Below are positions 45,719 to 53,260 of a stretch of DNA of 64,000 nt, in pieces. The notes below the pieces were generated by a model, which was given only the letters and a program-made list of their open reading frames with translations, was not told the DNA's origin and did no database searches. The first letter of the stretch is position 1; the number at the start of each line of letters is the position of its first letter. The position numbers were made by a program, and so were the translations under genes. The stretch is taken from the NCBI GenBank assembly GCA_020636215.1, contig JACJYG010000011.1:186001-250000 (forward strand). Reading direction: 5' to 3'. This DNA is from Lewinellaceae bacterium (lineage in GTDB: Bacteria > Bacteroidota > Bacteroidia > Chitinophagales > Saprospiraceae).

Positions 45719-45947
45719 TTTTAAATAGCTTTTATTATTATTATCATTGATACACTGTCGCTCTGGCCGCTTTCAGGTACCTTTTCCCATCTTTCCCAGC
45801 TCATGCCGCCTACCCAATTTCCACAGTCGTCGTATTTATAGGAGTATTCCCAAACAGAAATTATTCAAGTGCTTTTTACCAGCAGAATTCGGAGGACGAT
45901 TCCAAAAACTACAACATCCGCCTGGCCTGGGAGTTCGGCTGGCTCGC

Positions 45948-47147
45948 TCATCCTTTTTTCATCCCCTCAAAATCCGCGATCAGGGCATCCTTGTCCGGCT
46001 GGCTCAAAGCCGCGTCCGACCTGGCCTGAAGGATCGTTTTTTCAATCCATTCTTCCGCCTTCCGGCTGTCCCCCTTCGAATTGTAGATTTCGATGATATT
46101 GTAGTCCATATCGTAGGAGAAAGGATAATAGGTTTTCCCGTATTGGAAGATATCCAAAGCCGCATCATAACTGCCGTTGTTGATATAATGGCTGCCGATG
46201 GAGAAAATGTGCAGGGGGGAAGGCGCCACCACTTTTCCGAAAGACTTTGAAACGGTTTCGAAATCCTTTTGAAGCAGCGCCAGCGCGCTGTCGGCCGGAA
46301 CAGATTCCAGTTTTTGGAAAAGCCATTCATCCAGGATGCGGTTGTAAGGCCCGAAATAGTCCACCAGCACCCAGGGAACGGAGAGGTTGAAATTTGTCAT
46401 GTGGTTGGCATTGGCCTGCTCGGAATATTTCCAGCTAAATGCCTCCGGAGGATTCTGATCCTCCAGAAAAGCGCTCATCCGGCTGTAATCTTTGAGGTAG
46501 CCCGCTTCTTCTCTGGTGGTTCCGGCGGAAAAGTAATACCGGAAGGGCCTACCCTCCGTTTCCATCTCACGGAGGAAAGCGCCAAGCGTGGCCTCATCAA
46601 AACCGGGTTCATAGAATCCGCTAAAGGACCCGGCGGCCTCAAACGCCTGATACCGCCTGCACATCAAATAACTAGTGAGGAACGCTGTACGGGAATGGCC
46701 CAGCAAAATACGGGGCCCCACCCCCTGATAGTCCCGGGCCAGGCGGGGAAGCAGCTCCTCAAAGAGAAAGCGCTCCATGCGTTCGATGCCGGAAAGCGTG
46801 TCCCCTTCTTTTTTGTCTGTCGAAGTGAGATACGAGCGGTTCCGCATGGTAAAAGGGATGCCCACTATAATGGACTCCGGAATCTGGCCGTGAAGCGTCA
46901 GCATGTCCACACTATGGATGTTGTAGGCGTGGGTGTTTTCATTATAGCTGTCGAAAAGCACGATCACCGGAAAAGGGGCCTTGCCGGAGGCCTCCTTAAA
47001 ACTTACGGGCAGGTGTAGCTCGAGGGTAATGGAATCCCGGAGGTTTTCCGAATAGATTGGCAACAGGTGCTTCTCGTAGATCGCTAGTTCCTGGGAAAAC
47101 ATGGGGGCGTTTAAAAGCACCAATAAAATAATGGCGATGGCTTTCAT
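45948..47147 (-). CDS. Exported esterase D-like alpha/beta hydrolase
   Basis: About 399 residues. The ATG at 47147 gives signal peptide MKAIAIILLVLLNAPMFSQ; longer upstream starts would precede it with an unlikely extension. The core resembles the putative esterase family PF00756: nucleophile in ILLGHSRTAFL, preceded by the PFPVIVLFDS strand, with the His in ANHMTNF. The C-terminal about 100 residues contain helical TPR-like segments (YINNGSYDAALDIFQYGKTYYP). Members include feruloyl and acetyl-xylan esterases. Its position beside GH43, GH92 and another esterase suggests removal of ester decorations from plant or algal glycans. Confidence 0.82.
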   Translation of the reverse strand: MKAIAIILLVLLNAPMFSQELAIYEKHLLPIYSENLRDSITLELHLPVSFKEASGKAPFPVIVLFDSYNENTHAYNIHSVDMLTLHGQIPESIIVGIPFTMRNRSYLTSTDKKEGDTLSGIERMERFLFEELLPRLARDYQGVGPRILLGHSRTAFLTSYLMCRRYQAFEAAGSFSGFYEPGFDEATLGAFLREMETEGRPFRYYFSAGTTREEAGYLKDYSRMSAFLEDQNPPEAFSWKYSEQANANHMTNFNLSVPWVLVDYFGPYNRILDEWLFQKLESVPADSALALLQKDFETVSKSFGKVVAPSPLHIFSIGSHYINNGSYDAALDIFQYGKTYYPFSYDMDYNIIEIYNSKGDSRKAEEWIEKTILQARSDAALSQPDKDALIADFEGMKKG

Positions 47148-47265
47148 AGGTTGGTTTTTCAACGCGGTAGTTAACGAATCAATGGCTACGGTTGCGGAGC
47201 ACCCGGAAAAGAGAATCGAAACACTCCTTTTCACTAACATCCCGTTGCCGGCATTGTTCAGCCTC

Positions 47266-47434
47266 TAAGGAACTTGTTTAAAATTCGTTTTTGGGAATGA
47301 AAAGGATTCATTTTTTGGTGAGACAAGGCTCTTTTTGAAGTGCATACCTGGAAGGTATGGACAAAAAAAGGAACGAAGTATCACCGAAAAAGGGGCATTT
47401 TCAACCCGAAGTATGAAATTTAAACAAGTTCTAA
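47266..47434. repeat. Palindromic repeat, copy D (long form, inverted relative to E)
   Basis: Arms TAAGGAACTTGTTTAAAATT (47266-47285) and GAAATTTAAACAAGTTCTA (47415-47433) are inverted repeats. Internal blocks match copy E in the opposite orientation (for example GGGGCATTTTCAACCCGAAG against CTTCGGGCTGAAAATGCCCC) and match copy C (CAAGGCTCTTTTTGA). The central hairpin is CATACCTGGAAGGTATG. It lies between the two esterase genes, 119 bp upstream of the downstream gene's start. Confidence 0.85.
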
Positions 47435-47457
47435 TAAAAGCCTTTTCCAGAAAATTA

Positions 47458-48381
47458 TTACCTGCGATTGAAATTCCTATCCAGGAAAGCGAATACCCTG
47501 TCCAGGTTCTCCGCCATCCCAAAAGCCGCTCCGCCGTGGCCAGTTGCCGGGAACAGCTCAAGGGATACATTTTCGTAACCGAGTACTGCGCCCAGTTTGC
47601 GCGCCAAAAGCACGGACCCCTGGTAAGGAACGAGCGGGTCTTCCAACCCGTGCTGAATGAAGAAAGGAGGGTCATCATCGGAAATATAGGTTTCCGGGTT
47701 GGCGGCTTTTACCAATTCGGGCGCCTCCTCCAGGTTCTTTCCGATGAGTTCCGACTCGGGAGAATCCGGAACCGAATGCGCCATGGGGTTAGCAACGCCA
47801 CTTTCCTTTAATTGCTCGTCCATTTTCAGGAAATCCGTAGGGCCGAACCAATCCACGACGGCCTGCACGCGGCTGGACTGGCCCGGGTTGCCCAATGCCA
47901 AGCCTTCCAGCGATGGAACATCCCCGGAAACGCCAAGCATAGCGGAAAGATGCCCTCCGGCGGAACCGCCCCAGGCTGCGATTTTATCGGGGTCCAGTTT
48001 ATACTCCCCGGCATGGGCTCTTATCCATCTCACCGCGGCTTTGCAATCATAGATCTGGGCAGGCCATACGGCTTCCCCACTGAGGCGGTAGTTGATAGCA
48101 ACAACGGCATACCCCCGTTTAAGCCCTTCTAGCATGGGGGTGAGCTGCCCGTCTCGTTTATCACCTGCCTTGAAAGCGCCTCCGTGTATGGAAAGAATAA
48201 GGGGGAACGGCCCCTCCCCTTCCTCCGGCAGATAGATGTCCAGTTTCTGAGCATCGGATACTTCCGCATAGGGCAGGCCCAGAAATTTGTTTTTGATACC
48301 CGACACGTCCGGCCCGCGCATTTGAGCAGGGCAGGCCCAGGAGGCCAATGCAACCAACAGAAATGTCAATAATTTTGGCAT
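47458..48381 (-). CDS. Exported alpha/beta hydrolase, BD-FAE-like esterase
   Basis: A 307-residue exported esterase with a signal peptide that could also serve as a lipoprotein signal (ALASWAC). It has the HSL/BD-FAE pattern: oxyanion motif LSIHGGAFKAG, nucleophile AWGGSAGGHLS, Asp in GLEDPLVPY and His in TGHGG. BD-FAE enzymes remove feruloyl or acetyl groups from xylan. It is 10 bp downstream of the lipoprotein gene on the same strand, so those two are probably an operon. Confidence 0.87.
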   Translation of the reverse strand: MPKLLTFLLVALASWACPAQMRGPDVSGIKNKFLGLPYAEVSDAQKLDIYLPEEGEGPFPLILSIHGGAFKAGDKRDGQLTPMLEGLKRGYAVVAINYRLSGEAVWPAQIYDCKAAVRWIRAHAGEYKLDPDKIAAWGGSAGGHLSAMLGVSGDVPSLEGLALGNPGQSSRVQAVVDWFGPTDFLKMDEQLKESGVANPMAHSVPDSPESELIGKNLEEAPELVKAANPETYISDDDPPFFIQHGLEDPLVPYQGSVLLARKLGAVLGYENVSLELFPATGHGGAAFGMAENLDRVFAFLDRNFNRR

Positions 48382-48391
48382 AGCTTAATCT

Positions 48392-49084
48392 TTATTTGGA
48401 CTTAACGATCCTTCCATTCTCACTTACCTGGTAAATATACCGCGTAACGCGAACGGAATCAACTTCTGCCCGGCTATTCGCTATTCCGAAATATTCCGTT
48501 TTGGAAAGATGAATTTCGTTTTCTCCAACAAGCTCGCTTTCTATAACCGATTCATAGCCCTCGCTGAGGTATTCCTGCGCCAGGGTTAACTTGCTGATCC
48601 CGTTCGATTGGGTGGCTACCGTGATCAGCGCTATGGAATTGCCGTAATGCGATTCCATGGATTTATTATAGAACAGGTACATCCGGAAACGATCGGAGTA
48701 GGCCAGTTCCGACAGGTAATCCGTTGCGCCCAGCAGCGCCTGCTGTTCTTTGGTGAGCGGGTTGTTGATATCCTGGTATTGCGCTACGGTAGCGAGGCCG
48801 ATTTTCTTCAGCCCTTTTATTTCGAACCTTTCCTTCGGAAAAGCATGAAGATCATGGAAGGAGTCTATCCTTAAGGGGCGGTTTGCTTCGATGGCTTCAT
48901 TGACGATGGACTGAACAGCTGAATCGGAATAGGGTGTTCCTGCTGCCGCCCGTTCCGAATGCGCCGTTTTCTGCATGTCCGGGCCTTCAGAACGCGTTAC
49001 GGCGCCGTTTGCATCATGGTTGCTGCAATTTGCGAAAGCAAAAGCCAGAATGAAAAGAAGGGCTGAAAATTTGAATGGATTCAT
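48392..49084 (-). CDS. Hypothetical lipoprotein
   Basis: A 230-residue lipoprotein (hydrophobic signal followed by the lipobox AFANC). The mature protein is a mixture of strands and helices with no motif I recognise. Its stop is 10 bp before the BD-FAE-like esterase start, so they are probably co-transcribed. It is divergent from the sulfatase gene. Confidence 0.7.
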   Translation of the reverse strand: MNPFKFSALLFILAFAFANCSNHDANGAVTRSEGPDMQKTAHSERAAAGTPYSDSAVQSIVNEAIEANRPLRIDSFHDLHAFPKERFEIKGLKKIGLATVAQYQDINNPLTKEQQALLGATDYLSELAYSDRFRMYLFYNKSMESHYGNSIALITVATQSNGISKLTLAQEYLSEGYESVIESELVGENEIHLSKTEYFGIANSRAEVDSVRVTRYIYQVSENGRIVKSK

Positions 49085-49184
49085 TTGATCAGGTGCTAGG
49101 CATATTTTTTGACTTTAATAGTATCCACCTTGAGCTGAAGTTAGCGAAATTCGCTTTGTTTTTCCAAAATCCACACGGAAACGA

Positions 49185-50795
49185 ATGAACCGCAACCTGC
49201 TTATCGCCTTCGGGTGCTCATTACTCCTGGCCGCTTCATGCTCCCTTCCCCCATTTCATTCGGAGGAATTTCAGGGGCAATTTTCCGAGCAGGCCCTCGC
49301 TCAGAAAGCCAGCTTTTTATCCCAAAAAACACCAATCGCAGACACGCTTCGCCCTCCGAACATCATCATCCTGATGGCGGACGACCTGGGCTATTTCGAT
49401 ATCTCGCTGCACGGCAATACACAGATCCAAACCACTCATATCGATGCCCTCGCCCGGCAGGGAATAGCATGTACGCGCGCCTACGTCAGCGCGCCCTCCT
49501 GCGCCCCTTCCCGCGCCGGACTGATCACCGGCCGCTACCAGCAACGCTTCGGCTTTGAAAATCAGTTGCATGAACGCCTGCCCCGCAACCGCTTCGAATT
49601 GTTTGCCGCCCGAAATTTCATCCGTTCCAATCCCTGGAAAATCAAAAACTTGCCCAGCGTCCCCACTGAAGCCGGCCGCCTCCGGGAAGGCCTGCCGCCC
49701 ACCGAGATCACCCTGGCCGAAATCCTGAAAAAACGAGGATACCGGACCGCTATCTTCGGCAAATGGCACCTGGGCAGCGCCCCTTTCTGCCAACCCCACC
49801 GCCTGGGGTTCGACGAACATTTTGGCTTTTACGGCTCCCACTCCCTGTTTGCACCGGAAGGGGCGCCCGGCATGGTGGATAGGCATAGCCCCAAGGACTG
49901 GACCGATAAACACATCTGGTCCGGGCAACGCAATGGAGACTGCGCCATAGTTCGCAATGGCCTGGCCGTTGAAGAACCCGGCTACCTGACCCAACGCTTT
50001 GCCGAAGAAGCCATTCGTTTTCTGGAAGAGAACCAAAACCAACCCTTTTTCCTGTTCGTACCATTCAGCGCGCCACACACTCCTTTTCAGGCGCCGGAGG
50101 ATTACTATGCCCGCTTTTCACATATCGACGACCCGGTCAGGAGGGTTTACCTGGCCATGATCGCCGCCCTGGACGATGCCGTCGGCGATATCAACAAAAA
50201 AGTAGAAGAACTCGGCCTGGCCCAGAACACCCTGATCTTCTTCCTGAGCGATAACGGGGGCGCAGAATACACCCACGCCACGGATAATGCGCCACTGAAC
50301 GGTGGAAAGATCACCGCCTTCGAGGGCGGCCTGCGCGTTCCCTTTTTCCTGAAATGGCAGGGGGTGCTGCCTGCCGGAACCGCCTATCCGCATCCGGTAT
50401 CGGCACTCGATATTTTCACGACGGTATGCGCCGCTACGCATACTGCCTTACCCGAAGGCCGCATCTATGACGGCGTCAATTTACTGCCCTATCTGTTGGG
50501 GCATGATCCGGGAAAACCACACGAAGCCCTGTACTGGAAAGGGGGCAGCGCCTGGACGATACTGAAAAACGACTGGAAGTTTTTCTACAATGCGGAAACC
50601 GGCCAAAGCCGGCTCTACAAGCTCGCGGACGACCCCTATGAAAAGGCCAACCTGGCCGGGAAATTCCCGGAAAAAGCCAGGGCGCTTCAGGCCGATCTGG
50701 ACAAGTGGTGCGCCGCAATGCCCAAACCGTTGTGGCCGGCATTGGTTTCTTTTAAGCACGAGGATGAGGAAGGTGTCTTTTATTTTGACAATTAG
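49185..50795 (+). CDS. Sulfatase, lipoprotein (arylsulfatase family S1)
   Basis: A 536-residue exported sulfatase with lipobox LLAASC. It has the Cys-type active site SCAPSRAGLITGRY with Cys106 as the formylglycine precursor, the metal-binding MADDLGY near residue 65, and later FGKWHLG and DNGG motifs. Maturation needs a formylglycine-generating enzyme, not present in this window. Sulfatases of this class desulfate glycans, so with GH92, GH43 and the esterases this suggests degradation of a sulfated, esterified polysaccharide, such as from marine algae. Confidence 0.92.
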   Translation: MNRNLLIAFGCSLLLAASCSLPPFHSEEFQGQFSEQALAQKASFLSQKTPIADTLRPPNIIILMADDLGYFDISLHGNTQIQTTHIDALARQGIACTRAYVSAPSCAPSRAGLITGRYQQRFGFENQLHERLPRNRFELFAARNFIRSNPWKIKNLPSVPTEAGRLREGLPPTEITLAEILKKRGYRTAIFGKWHLGSAPFCQPHRLGFDEHFGFYGSHSLFAPEGAPGMVDRHSPKDWTDKHIWSGQRNGDCAIVRNGLAVEEPGYLTQRFAEEAIRFLEENQNQPFFLFVPFSAPHTPFQAPEDYYARFSHIDDPVRRVYLAMIAALDDAVGDINKKVEELGLAQNTLIFFLSDNGGAEYTHATDNAPLNGGKITAFEGGLRVPFFLKWQGVLPAGTAYPHPVSALDIFTTVCAATHTALPEGRIYDGVNLLPYLLGHDPGKPHEALYWKGGSAWTILKNDWKFFYNAETGQSRLYKLADDPYEKANLAGKFPEKARALQADLDKWCAAMPKPLWPALVSFKHEDEEGVFYFDN

Positions 50796-50874
50796 ACACC
50801 AGCACTGCACAAGGCCTGTAGCTTCCGGGGGCTACCATTCTAACGTTGGACAGCAAGGCCCGCAGGAGGTGTTG

Positions 50875-50920
50875 ACCCTGTGGAATAATCGCTTGCCTAA
50901 GCAATGGTATTCCACAGGGT
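50875..50920. other. Strong hairpin downstream of sulfatase gene
   Basis: ACCCTGTGGAATA (50875-50887) and TATTCCACAGGGT (50908-50920) form a perfect 13-bp stem with a 20-nt loop that itself contains GCTTGCCTAAGC. It has no T-run. A 15-bp direct repeat, CCCGTACATCGTACA, follows at 50966-50980 and 51001-51015. The rest of 50796-51047 holds no gene. Confidence 0.7.
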
Positions 50921-51047
50921 TGAGGGCCGGCCGTTGAGCGTTGAAGGTTCGTTCCCCCCGCTAGCCCCGTACATCGTACACAGCCCATGTCATTGCTTAG
51001 CCCGTACATCGTACATCTCCACGCAACCTCTGTCCGACCTTGGACGG

Positions 51048-51797
51048 CTAGCCCTTCCGTGCAATATAAAACCCATAGCTGTAGTAGTCTTTATACTGCT
51101 CGTACATGCGGATCTCCTGTTGTTCATTTTCAATGAAGGCCTTTACGGCATCCGCATAGTTATGCTGCTCCAGAAATTGGGGAAAACGCTGCTGCATGGG
51201 CCGGAAATAGTGGTCGATCCAGCAATAGGGCGGCAGGATGAAATGGGCTACCGGCGTATAGCCGTTCCTTTCAAGAGCCCCGATCTTATTCGAGACGGTA
51301 TCGATCTCAGGATAGGCTTCCTGCCAGTACTGCTCCAGTTCAGCCGGCCTGGAACCGCTTATCCAGGAGAGCTCGGAAACGGCCAGATAACCGCCTGTTT
51401 TCAGGAACCGCCTCCATTGCTTAATGCCTGTTTCAAACCCGATGTTATAAATGGCGCCTTCCGACCAGATTAAGTCCAGTTCGCCTTCCCCAAACTGCAG
51501 CTCGTCCATCGACTGCTTTCGGGTGGTAATTTTGTTACTCAGGCCGAGCTCGCGCGCCCTTTGATCCAGCCTCTCGAGGAATTCCGGAAACAGGTCGATG
51601 GCGGTTATATGACCGTTGATTTGCTGGGCAAGGGTTATCGTCTGAGCGCCGGTGCCGCAGCCGATATCTGCGGCCTTTAAATATTCCTTCTCATCAAAGC
51701 CGATCAGGGCCAGGGCTTTCCTGGTTTCTTCGGGGCTTCCCGGGCCCTGCCGTTCTCCGGCTTGGTGGAAATCGACTAGTAGTTGTATTTCGGACAT
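51048..51797 (-). CDS. Class I SAM-dependent methyltransferase
   Basis: A 249-residue cytoplasmic methyltransferase. The SAM-binding motif I is AADIGCGTGAQTI (about residue 43) with an acidic motif II in TAIDLFPEF and ELDLIWSEGAIYNIG after it. The C-terminal region is helical with many aromatic residues. The substrate is unknown; UbiE-like small-molecule methyltransferases are the nearest type. No operon partner is evident. Confidence 0.85.
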   Translation of the reverse strand: MSEIQLLVDFHQAGERQGPGSPEETRKALALIGFDEKEYLKAADIGCGTGAQTITLAQQINGHITAIDLFPEFLERLDQRARELGLSNKITTRKQSMDELQFGEGELDLIWSEGAIYNIGFETGIKQWRRFLKTGGYLAVSELSWISGSRPAELEQYWQEAYPEIDTVSNKIGALERNGYTPVAHFILPPYCWIDHYFRPMQQRFPQFLEQHNYADAVKAFIENEQQEIRMYEQYKDYYSYGFYIARKG

Positions 51798-51896
51798 ACA
51801 ATCAATTTATCCCTGTATATAAAACCGCCATTCATCACTTCAATGAAGTTAGCCTGCCGCGAATTTTCCTTCCTCCAGGGGGATCACATCTTCCTT

Positions 51897-53057
51897 TCAA
51901 TTAATATAAAAGTCTCCTTTGAATATTTCCCGGTCAAAAGGTTCTTTTTGTAAAACGGAGTGGAAAAAGGCGTCTATCATTTTAAGGTGCTTCGCATAAA
52001 GCCCTATCTGCTTTTTTAATAATTCGGTGTCGGGTTGCTCAAATTGCGCCCGGAAGAAGTAGCGCATGAGATAAGTACAATTATAGCTATCGTGCTCAAA
52101 CGAATCTTTGGCCGACACATAAAGAATATCATTGCTGCCGATATTTTCAAAAAAAGGAAATGGTTTGTCTTCCTGCGTATTGGCAAACATTAATATTGGA
52201 ATTGCGTACGTTTTTTTTTGAATTTTGACCGCATCATACACAAAGGGCCACTTATCCTTAATTTCTAAACTGTCTTTTTTAAACTCGATGGTCGTTTCCA
52301 TTGAAACGAAAGCATCCGCCCAGCCCGGCTCATATAAATAGCACCAACCGGCCTGCGCTCCCCAGCTATGGCCAACATAAAAGGCTTTATCATTATTGGT
52401 AAGCGCTTTTGCAAATGCCGTCAACACTTTTACCGCGCTGTGGTCGTTTTTAACACCTTCCTCCAGGCCAAAAGGCAACTTGTTATCGTAAGGTAAGTGG
52501 AAATTTGCGGAAACAAAAATATACCCTCTTGAGGCAAAATACTCTGCCATGATAAAGTTTTCATCCGACAAGCCTTGTGAGCCATGATGGTAGAGGATAA
52601 CAGGAAAGTTTAACTTTTTGTCAATTTTGGAATAGGAACTCCTCGTCTCAAAACTTTTTACACTATTAAGAACCTCTGCAAGAGCATACGGCCCAAAGTC
52701 AAGCGTTTCATAGGTAGACAGTTCTTCAGACAGATTGTATTGGATAAAGCTAGTGTCCAGGTGGGCGCTAAGTTCGCTGTATACAAACTTTAGTTGTTCC
52801 GGGACATTCCTTTTCCTGAAATCTCCGTAGTGAAGGAAGCTCCTGTTTGATTGTTTTTCCAGTGGATGCCAGATCTGGACAAACATGGGTGATGCTCCAG
52901 TATACCCGAATTGAGAATAGGGAATGCTTTCGTTGAATAGGATCGTATCACAATATCCAACCTGGTACGGGCCAAGTGGAACGTAGTCATAAAAGGAAGC
53001 CTGTCCCGGGGAATGCAAATAAAACAGGCATAAAACGATCGAAAAAAGGTATCTCAT
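51897..53057 (-). CDS. Exported alpha/beta hydrolase (PAF-acetylhydrolase/dienelactone hydrolase-like)
   Basis: A 386-residue exported hydrolase. The ATG at 53057 gives signal peptide MRYLFSIVLCLFYLHSPGQA. The upstream ATG lies inside palindromic repeat copy E and would add MKFEQALKKLLK, which I reject. The core has LNFPVILYHHGSQG and the nucleophile elbow VGHSWGAQAGW, with a C-terminal His in HSVLQ or HD candidates. It resembles PAF-acetylhydrolase-like esterases. The substrate is unknown. Confidence 0.78.
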   Translation of the reverse strand: MRYLFSIVLCLFYLHSPGQASFYDYVPLGPYQVGYCDTILFNESIPYSQFGYTGASPMFVQIWHPLEKQSNRSFLHYGDFRKRNVPEQLKFVYSELSAHLDTSFIQYNLSEELSTYETLDFGPYALAEVLNSVKSFETRSSYSKIDKKLNFPVILYHHGSQGLSDENFIMAEYFASRGYIFVSANFHLPYDNKLPFGLEEGVKNDHSAVKVLTAFAKALTNNDKAFYVGHSWGAQAGWCYLYEPGWADAFVSMETTIEFKKDSLEIKDKWPFVYDAVKIQKKTYAIPILMFANTQEDKPFPFFENIGSNDILYVSAKDSFEHDSYNCTYLMRYFFRAQFEQPDTELLKKQIGLYAKHLKMIDAFFHSVLQKEPFDREIFKGDFYIN

Positions 53058-53071
53058 TTTCAATAGTTTTT

Positions 53072-53240
53072 TTAGAGCTTGTTCAAATTTCATCCTTCGG
53101 GCTGAAAATGCCCCTTTTCTGCTTATACTTCGTTGGCAAAATGGGCTTCGTACCTATGGGTACGTTCCCATTTTGCCGCCTCGTCTAAGCAAAAAATTGA
53201 CTGTTTTCATCTCCAAAAACGAAATTTGAACAAGCTCTTA
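53072..53240. repeat. Palindromic repeat, copy E (long form)
   Basis: Terminal arms TTAGAGCTTGTTCAAATTTC (53072-53091) and GAAATTTGAACAAGCTCTTA (53221-53240) are near-perfect inverted repeats. The centre is a long stem, GGCAAAATGGG and CCCATTTTGCC around the palindrome CGTACCTATGGGTACG (53135-53177). The left end is 14 bp upstream of the hydrolase start. It is the most complete copy of the family. Confidence 0.88.
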
Positions 53241-53260
53241 GTCCTGGAAACAGGATCAAC

